Position numbers and translations under genes: made by a program. The notes under the pieces were generated by a model, which was not told where the DNA came from, made no database searches, and saw nothing but the letters and a program-made list of their open reading frames with translations. Of a stretch of 64,000 nt of DNA, positions 46,104-60,789 are shown piece after piece. Origin of the DNA: Luzula sylvatica (lineage: Eukaryota; Streptophyta; Magnoliopsida; Poales; Juncaceae); the NCBI GenBank assembly GCA_946800325.1, contig OX326956.1, positions 9,899,167 through 9,963,166 on the forward strand, given 5' to 3'. Numbering within the stretch: position 1 is the stretch's first letter; the number at the start of each line of letters is the position of its first letter.

Positions 46104-47846
46104 GCCTTTGCTTGATGAGGTTCGATTTACTCAATTATGTCTGTTTTTTGCATTTAATTTTACCATGAATTTCTAGTTTTAATAAATTATCTACTTGGAG
46201 AGTAAAAAGATCGAGTTAAGTTGTTGCTCAATGAGCCCTTTCCCTGATCAGGCTTCAATTCATACAATTACTAACTTTTTTCCTTCTATCTGGATTCAAT
46301 TCGGCCACATTTTGACCCAATTTGATACTTCGAATAGTTTTATTTCTCTTTCAAACCCTTAATGTTCTTATTTTTGCTGCCCTTTGCCTTGTCAAATTTT
46401 CTTTGCGGAGTCCTTCATGGATTTACCCAGAATAGAACCCACTAGAAGAAGGCAACACAATTAAATAAAAACAAAAACCATTTAACTGGAGGGCTCCAGC
46501 AATCATCTTAGGTGACGCGAGCTTTATAGTTTATACTACAAATTTCCTTACAAAATCAACCCCTAAAAAAATTCAAAAATCTCTAATCATCCTCTTTCTT
46601 TGTATTTCACAGGATTTGAATTCCTGGAAAGCATAGCATATGGTGGCATTGCCCTGAATTTAGTGGTATATCTCAGTACCGTTCTTCACGGAAGTACCGC
46701 TTCGAACGCTGCAAATGTAGACACATGTAACGGTACTGTTTTTCTCGTACCGGTACTCGGAGCCTTCTTAGCAGATACTTACTTGAGCAAATATAGGACC
46801 ATATTTATCTGGCTCATGCTATATCTCCTCGTTTAAGTCAAAACCTTTTTCACAAATCTCCTTAACATCCATTATCTATCCTCTCTCTAATTTTCAACTA
46901 CTTTTCACCAACAAATAGGGAATGCTAATGATTACTGCATCGTCAATAATCCCCTCTCTCCAACCCGCTCCGTGTACAGGCCCGTCATGTCCATCCGCGA
47001 CTTCATTCCAATGCTTTGTCTTTTTCCTTGCATTGTATCTCGTTGCATTTGGATCTGGAGGTGTCAACTGTCAAGTCCTCATTAGTGACGTTCGGTGCTG
47101 AACAATACAACGATTCAAACCCTGACGAACTCACGCAAAAACAAATGTTCTTCAGTATATTCTATCTTTCGATGAATCTCGGGACTTTAATGGCCAGTGC
47201 GGTGGTGGTATGGATCCAAGATAACATTGCGTGGTACATAGGGTTCGGTATCTCGTCGACTTGTTTGATGATTGCCGCTTTAGGGTTTTGGATCGGTACG
47301 CGGAGTTACCGGGTTCAAGTACCAACTGGAAGCCCGTTAAAAAGGGTGATTAGGGTTTTCATTTCGGCTTTTAAGAAACGAAATTTAGAGTTTCCTCACG
47401 ATAAAAAAGTTTTATATGATGCAGAAGAAAATAGCGGTACAAACAATGAATGGCAACGTACGTTAGCTCATACGCATGGATTAAGGTACATAATTAAATA
47501 TCTCATTTACCTTACCAAAATAAATATGTAAATCATATTTATTATTTCAAAAATCCAAAATATCATATTTGATCTTTCAAAACATATAAAATATTAACAC
47601 ACATACAAAATTATGTATTAATTACATTTTTTGGAGGTGTCTTGACAAGGCAGCGATAATCACGACCCCATACTCGTCAAGCTCGACTGAAACATCTCCA
47701 CGGCTTTGGTGCACGGGGAGCTAAGTGGAGGAAGTCAAAATCCTCGTTCGAATTATCCCAATTTGGCTCACTTGCATTTTTTACTCTGCGGCCATGGATC
47801 AAATGACGAGCACGTTCATCCAACAAGGCAATTTAACGAACACCAA

Positions 47847-47897
<51 letters not shown>

Positions 47898-48477
47898 CGC
47901 GGCTTCTATCTTCTCTGTCGGGGTTGTCTTCATGATGATTCTCGTCCCTATTCAGGATTACCTCATCATCCCATTGGCCAAGAAAATTACAAATAATCCA
48001 TTTGGACTGACTCAACTTCAACGAATGGGAATCAGAAGATTCCTCATTATTTTTTCGATGGCTTCATCGGCAATATTAGAAACATTTCGTCTTTATTATT
48101 ATAATAAAGGAGGAACGAATTTAAGTATTTTATATCAAATACCGCAATATATACTTTTGGCGTGTGCTGACGTGTTTAGCGCAATAGCTCAGATCGAATT
48201 TTTTTACACATAAGCCCCTGAGAGTATGAGGAGTCTTTGTACCTCATTTTCTTTTCTCGCAATTTCTTTGGGGTATTATGTAAATTCTATTGTGGTGAGT
48301 TTCGTTGCCTGGTTTACGGCGAGGACAGATGGCGGCACGGGGTGGCTTCCTAGCGATTTGAATAAAGGGCATTTGGATTATTATTTCTGGCTTTGGGTTG
48401 GAATTAGTGTCGTTAATTTTTGAGTTTATGTTGCATTTTCGTGTAAGTACACACACAAAAGGGTTGTCTTGAATTAA
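46104..48477 (+). pseudogene. NPF transporter pseudogene, gene B
   Basis: It is collinear with genes A and C but disabled in many places. The first exon keeps only PLLDE codons (46104-46118) and has no ATG. The acceptor of exon 2 has changed from AG to GG (46408-46409), and exon 2 has a one-base deletion and in-frame stops. Exon 4 carries a short insertion near 47065 (gtcaactgtcaagtc) that shifts the frame. Exon 5 has TAA and TGA stops at CTGS*VEE (about 47722), FFYT*APE (48211) and VVNF*VY (48421). A CT tract at 47850-47895 expands codons for LSLSLS. The Trp of NVDTWNG is Cys. Confidence 0.93.
47850..47895. repeat. (CT)n expansion inside pseudogene exon 5
   Basis: Genes A and C have a short TTTCTCTCTCTCTCC here; in gene B it has grown to about 23 CT units and still keeps the local frame. 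Confidence 0.9.
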
Positions 48478-50885
48478 ATGTTATTGTTATTATTGTAAAT
48501 TGTTTTCGAATAAATTATTGTAATTTTGCAGTGCATACTTTTTTCGTGGCGAAACATTCTTTTTCTACGCAAGTTTTGCATGGTCCTGACGAGAGTACTA
48601 GTCCGCTGTGCACGGGGGCGGGAATTGGTGAAATTATTATATCAATATTATTTTTTTATCATATTATATTATATTATATTATGTTATGCTATATTATATT
48701 ATATTATAGTAATTCAAAGGATCTTTGCTTTTTAAATTTTTTTTGCTACTTTTCATATATAACTTGGTCAAAAACAATGTTAAAAGTTGTAACATGAAAC
48801 CATACAAATCAATCATCATCGTTTTTGTGAACGATTTTTAGAGCTCAAATAACAACAAATATAACAAACAAGGTATTCAAATTGTAGTACTTAGAAAGAC
48901 TTATAATTTTTATAGTATTAATAATTTGTTAATTCTTATCCTAACTTGTTCAAAAACACAGTCGAAGTTTGACTCAATATATTACGTGTAAATAACAGTC
49001 TAAAAACACTGTTAAATACCGTTAAGAGGAAAAACGGTTAAACGCGATAAAAAAAGTTTGATCTTTTTTGAAATCATTAAGTCAAAAAAGTAATGTTAAA
49101 CCAGTATATATTATACGTTTTTGGACTGTTAAACACCGTCAATGACCATTTTTACAACATTGAATTCGTCGCCCATACTCTCAGTCAACGGCGTCGGACC
49201 AAAATCGTCATTGTTAACCTTTAACGGGCGTCGTTGATGTTGAGTAACATCGTCGTACGTCATATTTAGCGACGGGTCAACAACGGCATGACCCGTAGCT
49301 GATACCTTTAGGGACATGTTTTGAACAGTTTTAAGTTTTTAACGATGGTTTTTATCGTCAATGATAACCAGGAACGAATACTTCGAAATAGTAATAATGC
49401 AAACACTAGAGAAAAATCGCCTTCGAAATAACCAGGAATGAATCCTTGGTTAAAAAATGAAATATGATGGTGAATGAAAAAAAGATGAAAATATTCAAAA
49501 TAGGATTCAAATGACGTTGACAAGTCCGTTAATAATAACCTCGATTTTTTAAAGAAGTCATGCATGATGCTCCAGAATTTTCTTTTTCTCATCTCTGTAT
49601 CATCAATTAACAAATAATGAACATGATAATTAACAAAAATACATCATATTAACGATTAACTGATATATAAGTAAATGTACGTATGAATTAATATTTTTTA
49701 ATTAATATCAATTAAATGTTAATGAAACGTAGTTTTGTTAATTGGTGATATAAGATGGGTGTATAAATATCTTTTTTAAATAGGTCTGCAACATAATACT
49801 TGTGAAAATCAAAGTCGAATTCTGGAGGAGATGGAAGGGTACAGTTTATTTTTATTTTTCTCTTTTCTCTGATTGGAATTTGTGACGATGATAACCAAAG
49901 AAAATATAATACCAAAGGATGGAGAGTATTAATTGGCTTTTGAGTAATTACTAATTACTGATATTTTCCGAACTGTAATTTTAACAACTATATATAAGAT
50001 TAAGTATATTAGTAGTGTTCATTTTCCAAAAACTTTGCTATTAAAATAGAAATAGAAAGAAAAGACTTTATCCATCAAAACGTCAATAATTTCTTAAACT
50101 TATGAAATACAAATCTAAAAATATTGTTATTTTTAAAGATATAAATATTAAAATTTTATATGTTGTTCAATAATTTCTACTTTTCCACCTTAGTTTTAAA
50201 TTTTAATGTTCATTAGTTAAGTTTTAGTATTAGTTTTTGAATTTTTGTCCATTAGTGATATTTAATGTTTATTTTTAATTAATTTTACAAAAAAGTTTTC
50301 ATAATACTATACAAATTTATAGTGTATAAAATCAATAAATAATATTTATATTTAATATTACATGAATAATTTATATTTATTTTCGTTATTATAATTCCAC
50401 GATACTAATATATATATTATTATCAAGTAGAAAAATGAGTAATTTGCTAGCACGAAATTAAATAATCATGAAATTTTACAAAATTAATCTATCATGATAT
50501 AATTTTATTTTAAAATAACATTATAATAATTATAATAAATGTAATATTTTTTTATCAAAAAATATATATAATTATAATACTCATGTGGAGCGCGAGTGTG
50601 TTATAATATTGAATATATAAACAAAAAATATATCTTCTTGCACGTTCCCCATGACTAATTAATGCAATTAAATATTGTTTGGTGAATTCTTCATTTATTT
50701 GTGAGATTGAATCTGCTGGCGATCCCACTATTTTGAACAAATTTTGTACCAAATCAAAATGTAACTTTCAGTTTCACATAATAATGACAAGGAAAAGTCT
50801 TCATTTTCTAGTGTGGTAGATACGAGTCAATAAATACTTGACATTTCCACGCCCAAAAAGCAGGATAGATCTTGGGAGCTCAACA
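48478..50885. other. AT-rich intergenic DNA, no gene recognised
   Basis: The part 49120-49320 has GACGGG/CGTCGTTG motifs suggestive of a transposon edge, and 50040-50600 partly resembles 36040-36630. Short open frames show no family resemblance. Confidence 0.45.
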
Positions 50886-53463
50886 ATGGAAGGAGGAGTG
50901 AACAAACCTTTGCTCGATGAGGTTCGATTTCCTCAAATTTATCTGTTTTTTGCATTTAATTTTACCAAAAAACTCTAGTTTTTAATAAATTTTTGACTCG
51001 GAGAGTAAAAGGATCGAGTGAAGTTGTTGCTCAAAACTTGTTTAGGAGAGTAGGAAATTAATTAACCCTTTCCTTGATTAGTCGTCAATTCACTCAATAG
51101 ACTTACTTTTCCTTTATCCGGATTCAATTCGACCAAATTTTGACTCAATTTAGTACTTCGAATAGTTTTAATTCTCTCTCGTAACCCAAAATGTTCTTAT
51201 TTTTTTCTTCCTTTTGTCCCTTTCTCAAATTCTCCTTGTTAGAGTCCTTCATGGAGTCACTCAGAATATACCCCACTAGAAGAAGGCAACACAGCTAAAT
51301 CAAAGCTGAAGCCATTTAACTGGAGAGCTCCAGCAATCATCTTAGGTAAGTTTTACTTTATACTACAAATTACAAAATCAACCCCTAACAAATTGAAAAT
51401 TTCACAGGATTTGAATTCCTGGAAAGCATAGCATATGCTGGCATTGCCCTGAATTTGGTGGTATATCTCGGTACCGTTCTTCACGGAAGTACCGCTTCGA
51501 ACGCTGCAAACGTAGACACATGGAACGGTACCACTTTTCTCGCACCGGTACTAGGAGCCTTCTTAGCAGATACATTCTTGGGCAAATACAAGACCATATT
51601 CATCTCTCTCATCCTCTATCTCCTCGTAAGCTCAAAACTTTTCCACAAATCTCCACCAATCCTCACTCTAATTTTCTACTACTTTTCACCAAAAATAGGG
51701 AATGCTGACAATAACCGCATCGGCAATGATCCCCTCTCTCCAACCCGCCACGTGTACAGGCACGTCTTGTCCATCCGCGACATCATTCCAATACTTCGTC
51801 TTTTTCCTCGCACTGTACCTCGTTGCAATCGGAACTGGAGGCGTCAAGTCCGCGTTAATGCCGTTCGGTGCGGACCAATACGACGATTCGAACCCTGACG
51901 AACTCACGAAAAAACAATCTTTTTTCAGTTTATTTTTCATTTCGGTAAATCTCGGGGTTTTGATAGCCGGTACGGTGGTCGTATGGATCCAAGAGAACAT
52001 CGCGTGGTACATTGGGTTCGGTATCTCGTCGACTTGTTTGGTAATTGCGGCTTTAGCGTTTTGGATCGGTACGCCGAGTTATCGGGTTCAGGTACCGACT
52101 GGGAGCCCATTAAAAAGCGTGATTAGGGTTTTGATTTCGGCTTTTAAGAAGCGAAATTTAGATATACCTACCGATAAAGTAGTTCTGTATGAAGGAGAAG
52201 AAAATGACGGTACGAGCGATGAATGGCAACATAAATTAGCTCATACTCATGGATTAAGGTACACAATTAAATATCGTATTTACCCTTTCGGAAAAAAAAA
52301 TATCATATTTATCCTTTCAAAACTAAAGTTAGCATCTTTAATTAAAACTAGCGGCATAAAATACTATTTTAGCAGCAAATTTTTATTAGTAACGAATGAA
52401 CATTAAAACTATCAGTTAAAATGATATTTTTTATAAACAATGAATAAATTGGACACTCAAACTAGCTTGCTAAACTAGTATATTTTATTTCGTTGTTTAT
52501 CTTATTACTATTTGATATTTGGTTTTCATGACAAAATATACAATAATTGAAATATTAAAATTTTATAAATATAACGTATAGTCTTTTTTGTTTATTTTAA
52601 ATTAGTATATGTTAAAAAATATTTTAAATTAATTAATTTCAATTTTGTATAGGTGTCTTGACAAGGCGGCGATAATCACGGACCCGTACTCGTCAGACTC
52701 GACCGAAACATCAGCATGGCTCTCGTGCACTGTGAGCCAAGTAGAAGAAGTCAAAATCCTCGTCAGAATGATCCCAATTTGGCTAACTTGCGTCTTTTAC
52801 TCCGCATCGATGTGTCAAACCACGAGCACGTTCATCCAACAAGGCAATTTAATGAACACCAAGTTTCTCTCTCTCTCCATCCCCGCAGCTTCTCTCTCCT
52901 CCGTCGAAGTCGTCTTCATGATGATTTTCGTCCTCATTCACGATTACCTCATCATCCCGTTGGCCAAGAAATTTACGAACAATCCACTCGGGCTAACGCA
53001 ACTCCAACGAATGGGAATTGGAAGATTCCTCGTGATTTTTTCGATGGCTTCATCGGCAATATTAGAAACATTTCGTCTTTATTATTATAATAACGAAGGG
53101 GAGAATTTAAGCATTTTATATCAAGTGCCGCAATATATCGTTTTGGCGTGTTCTGACGTGTTTTGCGGAATAGCCCAGCTTGAGTTTTTTTACATGGAGG
53201 CCCCTGCGAGTATGAAGAGTCTTTGTTCTGCGTTTGCTTTCCTCGCGATTTCTTTGGGGTATTATGCGAATTCGATCGTGGTGAGTTTCGTTGCGTGGCT
53301 TACGGCGAGGACAGATGGCGGCACGGGGTGGCTTCCTAGCGATTTGAATAAAGGGCATTTGGATTATTATTTCTGGCTTTGGGTTGGGATTAGCGTCGTT
53401 AATTTTGGAGTTTATCTCGTGTTTTCGCGTAGTTACACGCACAAAAAGGTTGTCTTGAATTAA
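50886..53463 (+). CDS. NRT1/PTR family (NPF) transporter, gene C, 575 aa
   Basis: Five exons at 50886-50921, 51243-51345, 51408-51625, 51699-52258 and 52653-53463 match gene A exon by exon, with the same phases and GT-AG borders. The protein starts MEGGVNKPLLDE. It carries LGAFLADTFLGKYKTI, GTGGVKSALMPFGADQYDD, GLRCLDKAAII and GYYANSIVVSFVAW. The helix 1 motif reads EFLES, so the arginine of ExxER is replaced by serine. AATAAA lies at 53495. Close similarity to gene A shows tandem duplication. The gene appears intact; substrate unknown. Confidence 0.94.
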
Positions 53464-53519
53464 ACATTGGTGTTATTGTTGTATTTTTTTTTCGAATAAA
53501 TTATTGTAATTGTGTGGTG

Positions 53520-54630
53520 CATAATTTATCTAAATTTTTTGTACTTCATTATTGTTGTTTTTTATTGTAATGCACTTGTAATGACAAGATTAAGAATATT
53601 ATTGTAATTAATAATTATTATTATTATTATTATTTTGGGGAAATTGTTTTCAATATTGGGAATTAAATTGGTCCTAAACTAATAATACTCAATTTAAAAT
53701 GTAAAAAAAAAATGAAATTAAATATTTTGATCTAGTATCTCAATCAAGTTGGCTATAAAAATGACTTGCCACCTAAAACAGATGGCTATGAGCCTATAAA
53801 GATTCTATATTTTCTGTAATTGGATTAACAACCACATGTTTAAACTTGAATTAAACTACTTTGAAATGAATTAACACACAATTGAATAATTTGACTGAAC
53901 AAACATTTGTAGCTTAATCTCCACGCTAACTATTAATTACCTTTCCACTTGATCAGAATATTCCAAATATTTTGGCATGCATCTTGATCTCGGTATAAAA
54001 AAATATTGGCTAGTAATTTTGAAGCAAATTTTTGATGAATGTGAATAAATAATATTTATTATTTTGTGAATTTATTCTACTTGGTAATTTTGCGCAATAT
54101 CATTATATATTTGTGTCTATAGTTAATACATTATATATTTGTTTCTATAGTTAACACATTATATCCATATCATTATATTTGTTTCTATAGTTAAAACACA
54201 TTATTTCCATGAAAAACTGAGTGGGTGCAATATATGTTATTTGTAAAATCTAGTTATTAACAATACATTATTTATGAAAATAATGTAATAATCTGAGTTT
54301 TATTTTAGGTGTATATCATTATTGTGGACCACTTGAACCCTTTTTTATTTATGACTTTTAAAATTTTCTTTTTCAATATAATTATATATATGGCAAAAAA
54401 ATGTCAAATTAATCATGTAAGATTTTACACTATTAAGTGTAACTTGTTAAAACTTATATTTAAAGAAGGAACCATCAAATAATAGACCACGTCTACCTAA
54501 CTCTTTCTTCTTCACAACGAAGAAACTGGTTGCGCTCTCTCTCTCTCTCTCTCTCTCGGAAAAAAATCTCAAAATTTTCGAAAACGTAGGGCAATTTTTG
54601 AAAGATCCGCAGGACAGAGTTGAAACGAGA
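53520..54630. other. Intergenic DNA and ARF 5' region
   Basis: AT-rich. Three copies of a roughly 30-base unit (ATTATATTTGTTTCTATAGTTAA) lie at 54103-54205. A CT tract at 54535-54557 is in the likely 5' UTR of the ARF gene. Confidence 0.6.
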
Positions 54631-54631
54631 C

Positions 54632-55797
<1,166 letters not shown>

Positions 55798-55799
55798 CG

Positions 55800-56435
55800 T
55801 GTCGGTGTAGGTAAAATTACATTTATACCCCTTGAGGATATTAAGTATTTATTTAAAAAAAAAAATTGGGTGTGTTTGTTTAGGAATTATGGAGGTTGCT
55901 TGAGGAGTAAGAGCAGTGATGAATGTTTTAACTTTTTTTTCATGAGATGTTATAATGTTAATGTTAATTGCCCTTATCTTTATTAATCTCGATTTTGTAA
56001 TGAGTATGTGTATATTTTCTTTTTCAATTATGTACCGTGACATTGAATTAGACATTTGTTATGTCTTACTTTTTCGTTGTAAGAACTAGGGGAGATTCTC
56101 ACAAACAAATCAACTATTTTTGTGTTTTTGGATTTATGAAAGATGGAAACTTAATTCAAAGTATTACAACTAGAAGAACTCGAAATAACAAAATGATCTA
56201 GATCTAGTTTCTCTCTATCCTCAGTTATTATATTTTACACAAAGGCCCTCAAGTCATGACAATACTCCAATTAAACCTTGTCTCAAGGTTTAAAATAAGA
56301 AAATTCACGCACAATATTGTCGTAATCCTCCCACGTGACATCCTCGTTGGATAAATTACCAACGAATTAGGAGTTGAGCATCTGCTCCAGAAGTGGTGGT
56401 TTTAAAGTGAAAAAAGTGAAGCCTATACCTTAAAT
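55800..56435. other. ARF 3' flank and intergenic DNA
   Basis: The 3' UTR probably ends within 55850-56060. The stretch 56280-56420 (gtgacatcctcgttgg...catctgctccagaagtggtgg) looks like a relic of a coding repeat but cannot be assigned. Confidence 0.4.
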
Positions 56436-56439
56436 AAAT

Positions 56440-58960
56440 AAATTATTATATTTTTAAAATAAATGCCAAAATTAAAGTGTAAAACGAGTAAAATAATCAA
56501 TTTTCACGTTCTCTCATAAATATTCCGTAATTGAAGACTAACATAAGCAAACTTCTATTTTTTTTTTAAATATTCGAACAAATACAAAAAAAATGAAGTA
56601 TAATAATAGTAACACCTTAAGAAAAACCAATTATAATATTTTTTTTAAAATGTCAAAATTTATGTCTAAAACGAGCAAAATACTTAATTTTCATGTTGTT
56701 CTAAAAATACGCCGTAAAAGAAGACTAACACACACGAACTTCTTTATTTTTAAAAATTTCTTAAAAATGCAAAAATTGAAGTCTAACACCTTTAATAAAA
56801 ATCATTTATCATATTTTCTAAAAAATGTCCAAAATGAAGTGTAACATGAGCAAAATACTTAATTTTCATGTTTTCCTCAAACTCTGAAAAAAGACTAACA
56901 CACACAAACATATATTTTTTCAAACATTTCTTAAAAATGCAAAAATTGAAGTCTAACATCTTAAAAAACCCAATTATTCTATTTCCTAAAAATATGTCAA
57001 AATTGAATCGTAAAACGATCATAATACTCAATTTTTAGGTTGTCCTCAAAATACCCCGTAATAGAAGACACACACGCACGCACGTACACACTTCTATTTT
57101 TTCAAAAATTTCTTAAAATGCAGAAAGTGAATTCTAACACCTTAAAATAAATCAATATCTTATTTTTTATAAAATATAAAAATTGAAATCTAACAAGATC
57201 ATAATACTTCTTTTTCATTTTGTCCTCAAATATTTTATAATAGAAGAATATTACACACAAATTTTTATTTTTTATCAGAAATTTCTTAAAAATGCAAAAT
57301 GTGAAGTCTAACACCTTAAAAAAAATTATCATATTTTCTAAAAAAAATGTCAAAATTGAAGTGTAACACGAGCAAAATAATCAATTTTCATGATGTCTTC
57401 TAAATACTCCGTAAAAGAAGACTAACACATAGAAACGTCTATTTTTTCAAACCTTTTTTAAAAATTCAAAAAAGTGAAGTCTAACACCTTAAAAAAAAAA
57501 TCAATTATCCTATTTTCTGAAAAATATCAAAATTAAAGTGTAACACGAACAAAATACTCAGTATTCATGTTGTTCTCAAATACCCCGTATTAGAAGACTA
57601 ACACACACTTATTTTTATTTTTATTTTTTTCAAAAATGTCTCCAAAATGCAAAAAATGAAGCCCAACACCTACAAAAAAAAATTATTTATTTCGTTTTCT
57701 TAAAAATATCAAAGTGTAACACGAGCAAAATACTTAATTTTCATGTTGTCATCTAACCCACACAAACTTCTTATTTCTAAAAAATTTCTTAGAAATGCAA
57801 AAAGTGAAAAGTCTAATACCTTCAAATAAATCATTATCATATTTTCTCAAAAATGTAAAAATTGAAGTCTAACACGAGCATAATACTGCTTTTTTATGTT
57901 GTGCTCAAAATACTCTATAATATAAGAATAACACACACACATTGCTATTTTTTAAAAAATATTTTAAAAATATAAAAAGTGAAGTCTAACACCATAAACA
58001 AAATCAATTATCCAATTTTCGAAAAATGTCAAAATTGAAGTGTAACAAAAGAAAAAAATACTCCGTTTTCATGTTGTCCTCAAAATACTCCGTAAAAGTT
58101 GAAAAACACACACAAACATCTATTTTCGTCAAAAAATTCTTAACAATGCAAAAAGTAAAGTCTAATAGCTTAATATGAATCAATTATCCTAGCTTCTAAA
58201 AAATGTCAAATTTGAAGTTTAACACAAGCATAATACTTCATTTTCATGTTGTCCTCAAAATACTCTGTAATTGAAGAATAAAATACACAAATTTCTATTT
58301 TTGAAAAAATATCTTAAAATGCATAAAGTGAAGTATAACACCTTAAAAAAGTTATCCTATTTTTTCAAAAATGTTAAAATCGAAGTGTAACACAAGCAAA
58401 ATACTATATTTTCACGTTGTCTTCAAAATACTCCGTAAAAAAAAAGACTAACACACAAATTTCTATTTTTATTAAAAAATTCTTAAAAATGCAAAAATGA
58501 AAGTCGAACACGCTAAAAAAAAACAATTATCATGTATTGTCTATTTTTTTTTTTTAAATTGAAGTGTAACACGAGTAAAATATTCAAGTTTCATGTTGTC
58601 GTAAAAATATTCCGTAAAAGAATACTAACACACCCAAACTTCTCTTTTTCAAACATTTCTTAAAAATGCAAAAAAATGAAGTCTAACACCTTAAAAAAAT
58701 AATTATCTTATTTTCTAAAAAATATCAAAATTGAACTGTAACACGAGCAAAATACTCAATTTTCATGTTGTTGTCAAAGTACACCGTAAAAGAAGACTAA
58801 AACACACAAACTCCAAACTTAAAAAAAAAAAAAATTTAAAAATGCAAAAAGTGAATCTAACAACTTAAAAAAAAATTATCGTATTTTTTAAAAAATATCA
58901 AAATTAAAGTCTAACATGAGAATAATATTTCATTTTCATGTTGCCATCAAAATACTTCGT
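56440..58960. repeat. Tandem array, about 15 units of about 172 bp (trimer of about 58 bp)
   Basis: The landmark 'GAAGTGTAACACGAGCAAAATACT' type recurs near 56475, 56650, 56836, 57003, 57184, 57357, 57535, 57711, 57862, 58036, 58213, 58380, 58558, 58732 and 58895. The mean period is about 172. Each period has three related parts of about 58 bases, beginning GAAGTGTAACACGAG, GAAGACTAACACACA and GAAGTCTAACACC. Units are diverged, with many single-base and A-tract changes, so the array is old. It has no coding potential. Confidence 0.85.
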
Positions 58961-59202
58961 AATAAAAAACCTCATCATAGACATCATCATCTTGTGACTA
59001 TCATACCCATCGGCCGTCACATTTCTGGTGGTGAGAGTTGTTGCAAATAAAAAATCGCCACAATGATCATTGGAGGTCACACCCCCGGAATCGTCGCTAG
59101 CAGTCATAAAATAATGAAGAAATAATAAGCGAGCTTCTTTTTTGTATATATCCAGTACCGTTTCTATATAACATAACAAATACAAGAATTAATAGCTTGC
59201 TC

Positions 59203-59580
59203 TAGATGGAATTCGAATCCATGATTGTGAGAAATTTTTGATACCATTGGATCATAATACTCTTTGTGTATTGGTTGTACTAATAAAACATAAATAATAG
59301 ATGTACACGTGTCAACATGGCAAGAGTTTTATTAAACTTTAAAGAGAAAAAAGTAAAAGTATTAAAATATTAAATATTAAATATAAAATTCGAATCCATG
59401 ATTGTCAGATTGTGAACAAAAGTTTACACCATTGAATCATAAAATACTCTTTCATAATACTCTTTGTGTATTGGTTGTGCTAAGCATACATAATAGATGA
59501 ACACGTGTCAACACGTCAAGAGTTTCATTAAACTTTAAAGAGAAAAATATTAAATATTAAATATTAAATATTAATATTAA
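59203..59580. repeat. Direct duplication, about 190 bp twice
   Basis: The unit starting GAATTCGAATCCATGATTG and containing CTCTTTGTGTATTGGTTGT, ACACGTGTCAACA and AAACTTTAAAGAGAAAAA occurs at about 59209-59390 and 59391-59570. It ends in ATTAAATATTAA-type repeats. GAATTCGAATCC is the reverse of a tRNA box B-like sequence, which may hint at a SINE, but no tail or TSD was found. Confidence 0.75.
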
Positions 59581-59599
59581 TATTAATATTAATATTAAT

Positions 59600-60139
59600 A
59601 AAATTAAAATATTAAATATTAATATTAAAATAAGCATTTATTTTGGGAAAATATATTGTAAATATATAAATAGTATAGATTTGACCTTATCTATAGAAAA
59701 GATTTCCGCCACAAGCAAAATTTGCATGCGGTACCCCCTAGTTTTTTCCCAAGCTTTTTTAGTATAGACTTTTTTTACTTACAATATAACTTTTTGATGT
59801 ATAATACATTTTTTATTATACCTTCTAAAATATAATTTTTTATTTGTGTGTTAGCACACTTTTATATGTGTGATATATCTGCAACTTTGAAGCACAATAT
59901 ATGTTTTGTTTAACTTTCTCAAATATGTCTTTTCATATATATACAATATATATTTTAGATTATGATATAATATTTTTAGATAGATCGCCTCTCGGATACC
60001 TTTCAAAATGTGATTTAGAATTTTAACTTCAATATATATTTTTTATTTCTTTTTAATATATGATTTACAACATTAAATTAATATATATAGACATGAAATA
60101 TATATTAGGTCAAAAACATATGGCATGAAGATATGTGTG
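59600..60139. other. AT-rich intergenic DNA, no gene seen
   Basis: Low-complexity ATTAATATTAA repeats at the start and TATATA-rich DNA after. Nothing coding is visible. Confidence 0.5.
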
Positions 60140-60773
60140 TGTTAATTGGATTAACACATAACTAATATTGGGCCTTGACCTCAAATCCTTTTCTTGTATG
60201 CAAACTCCTCCTCACTTCTAGTACAAAAGAGTGACTCGCGCATTGCTCTCGGGTTATACATACACACGAGAGAGACACACAACACAAGTCGCCATTTTCT
60301 TGAGAGGGTCTCGGATTACGATAGGAGCCGTCACAAAACCGATAAGGTCTCGATTTAGGGTTTAGGCTTCAGGTTAGTGTTTAGAGCCACCAAAGCCGAG
60401 AGGGTCTCGGGTTATGGTTGGTCTCGGGTGTGAGTGCCGCCACAAATACGAGATGTGTTTGGTTAGGTTGTAGCAAAGACAAGGAGAGGGAGAAAAGAAA
60501 GATTCGAGACGTTCACCGTATTGCTAGTGCAAAACAACGTTGTTCTTTCGAGACGAGCACGGTAGATTCGAGGAGATGCTTTGAAGTTTCGGAGCTAGGC
60601 GTGATCAACATTGTTGCCGTGAGTTTTGCCGTCACCGAATCAAGCGTCATTTGGAGGTAATAAACACGAACTATTCCTTCGATGTTTAATTTTGTTTGCA
60701 CGGATCCTTGTGGTCAAGTTCCGGGGACAACTTTTTGTTATTTCCGCTGCGTTTCTAACCGCGGAATCCAACA
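60140..60773 (+). mobile_element. Probable Copia LTR remnant with degraded PBS
   Basis: The stretch runs from TGTTAATTGG to CGGAATCCAACA. It is followed by AATATCATTCTGAGCATGG, close to the tRNA-Met PBS context TGGTATCAGAGC usual for Copia. The body has the LTR-like pattern of repeated GAGAGGGTCTCGG. There is no partner LTR or TSD in view, and open frames inside are not taken as genes. Confidence 0.5.
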
Positions 60774-60789
60774 AATATCATTCTGAGCA

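Noticed and set aside
48774..49160. Possible hAT element from CAATGTTAAAAGTTG to TTTTTACAACATTG
   Set aside because: The ends resemble the 13136-13835 family, but the flanking 8-mers (GTCAAAAA and AATTCGTC) do not match and the TIRs pair poorly.
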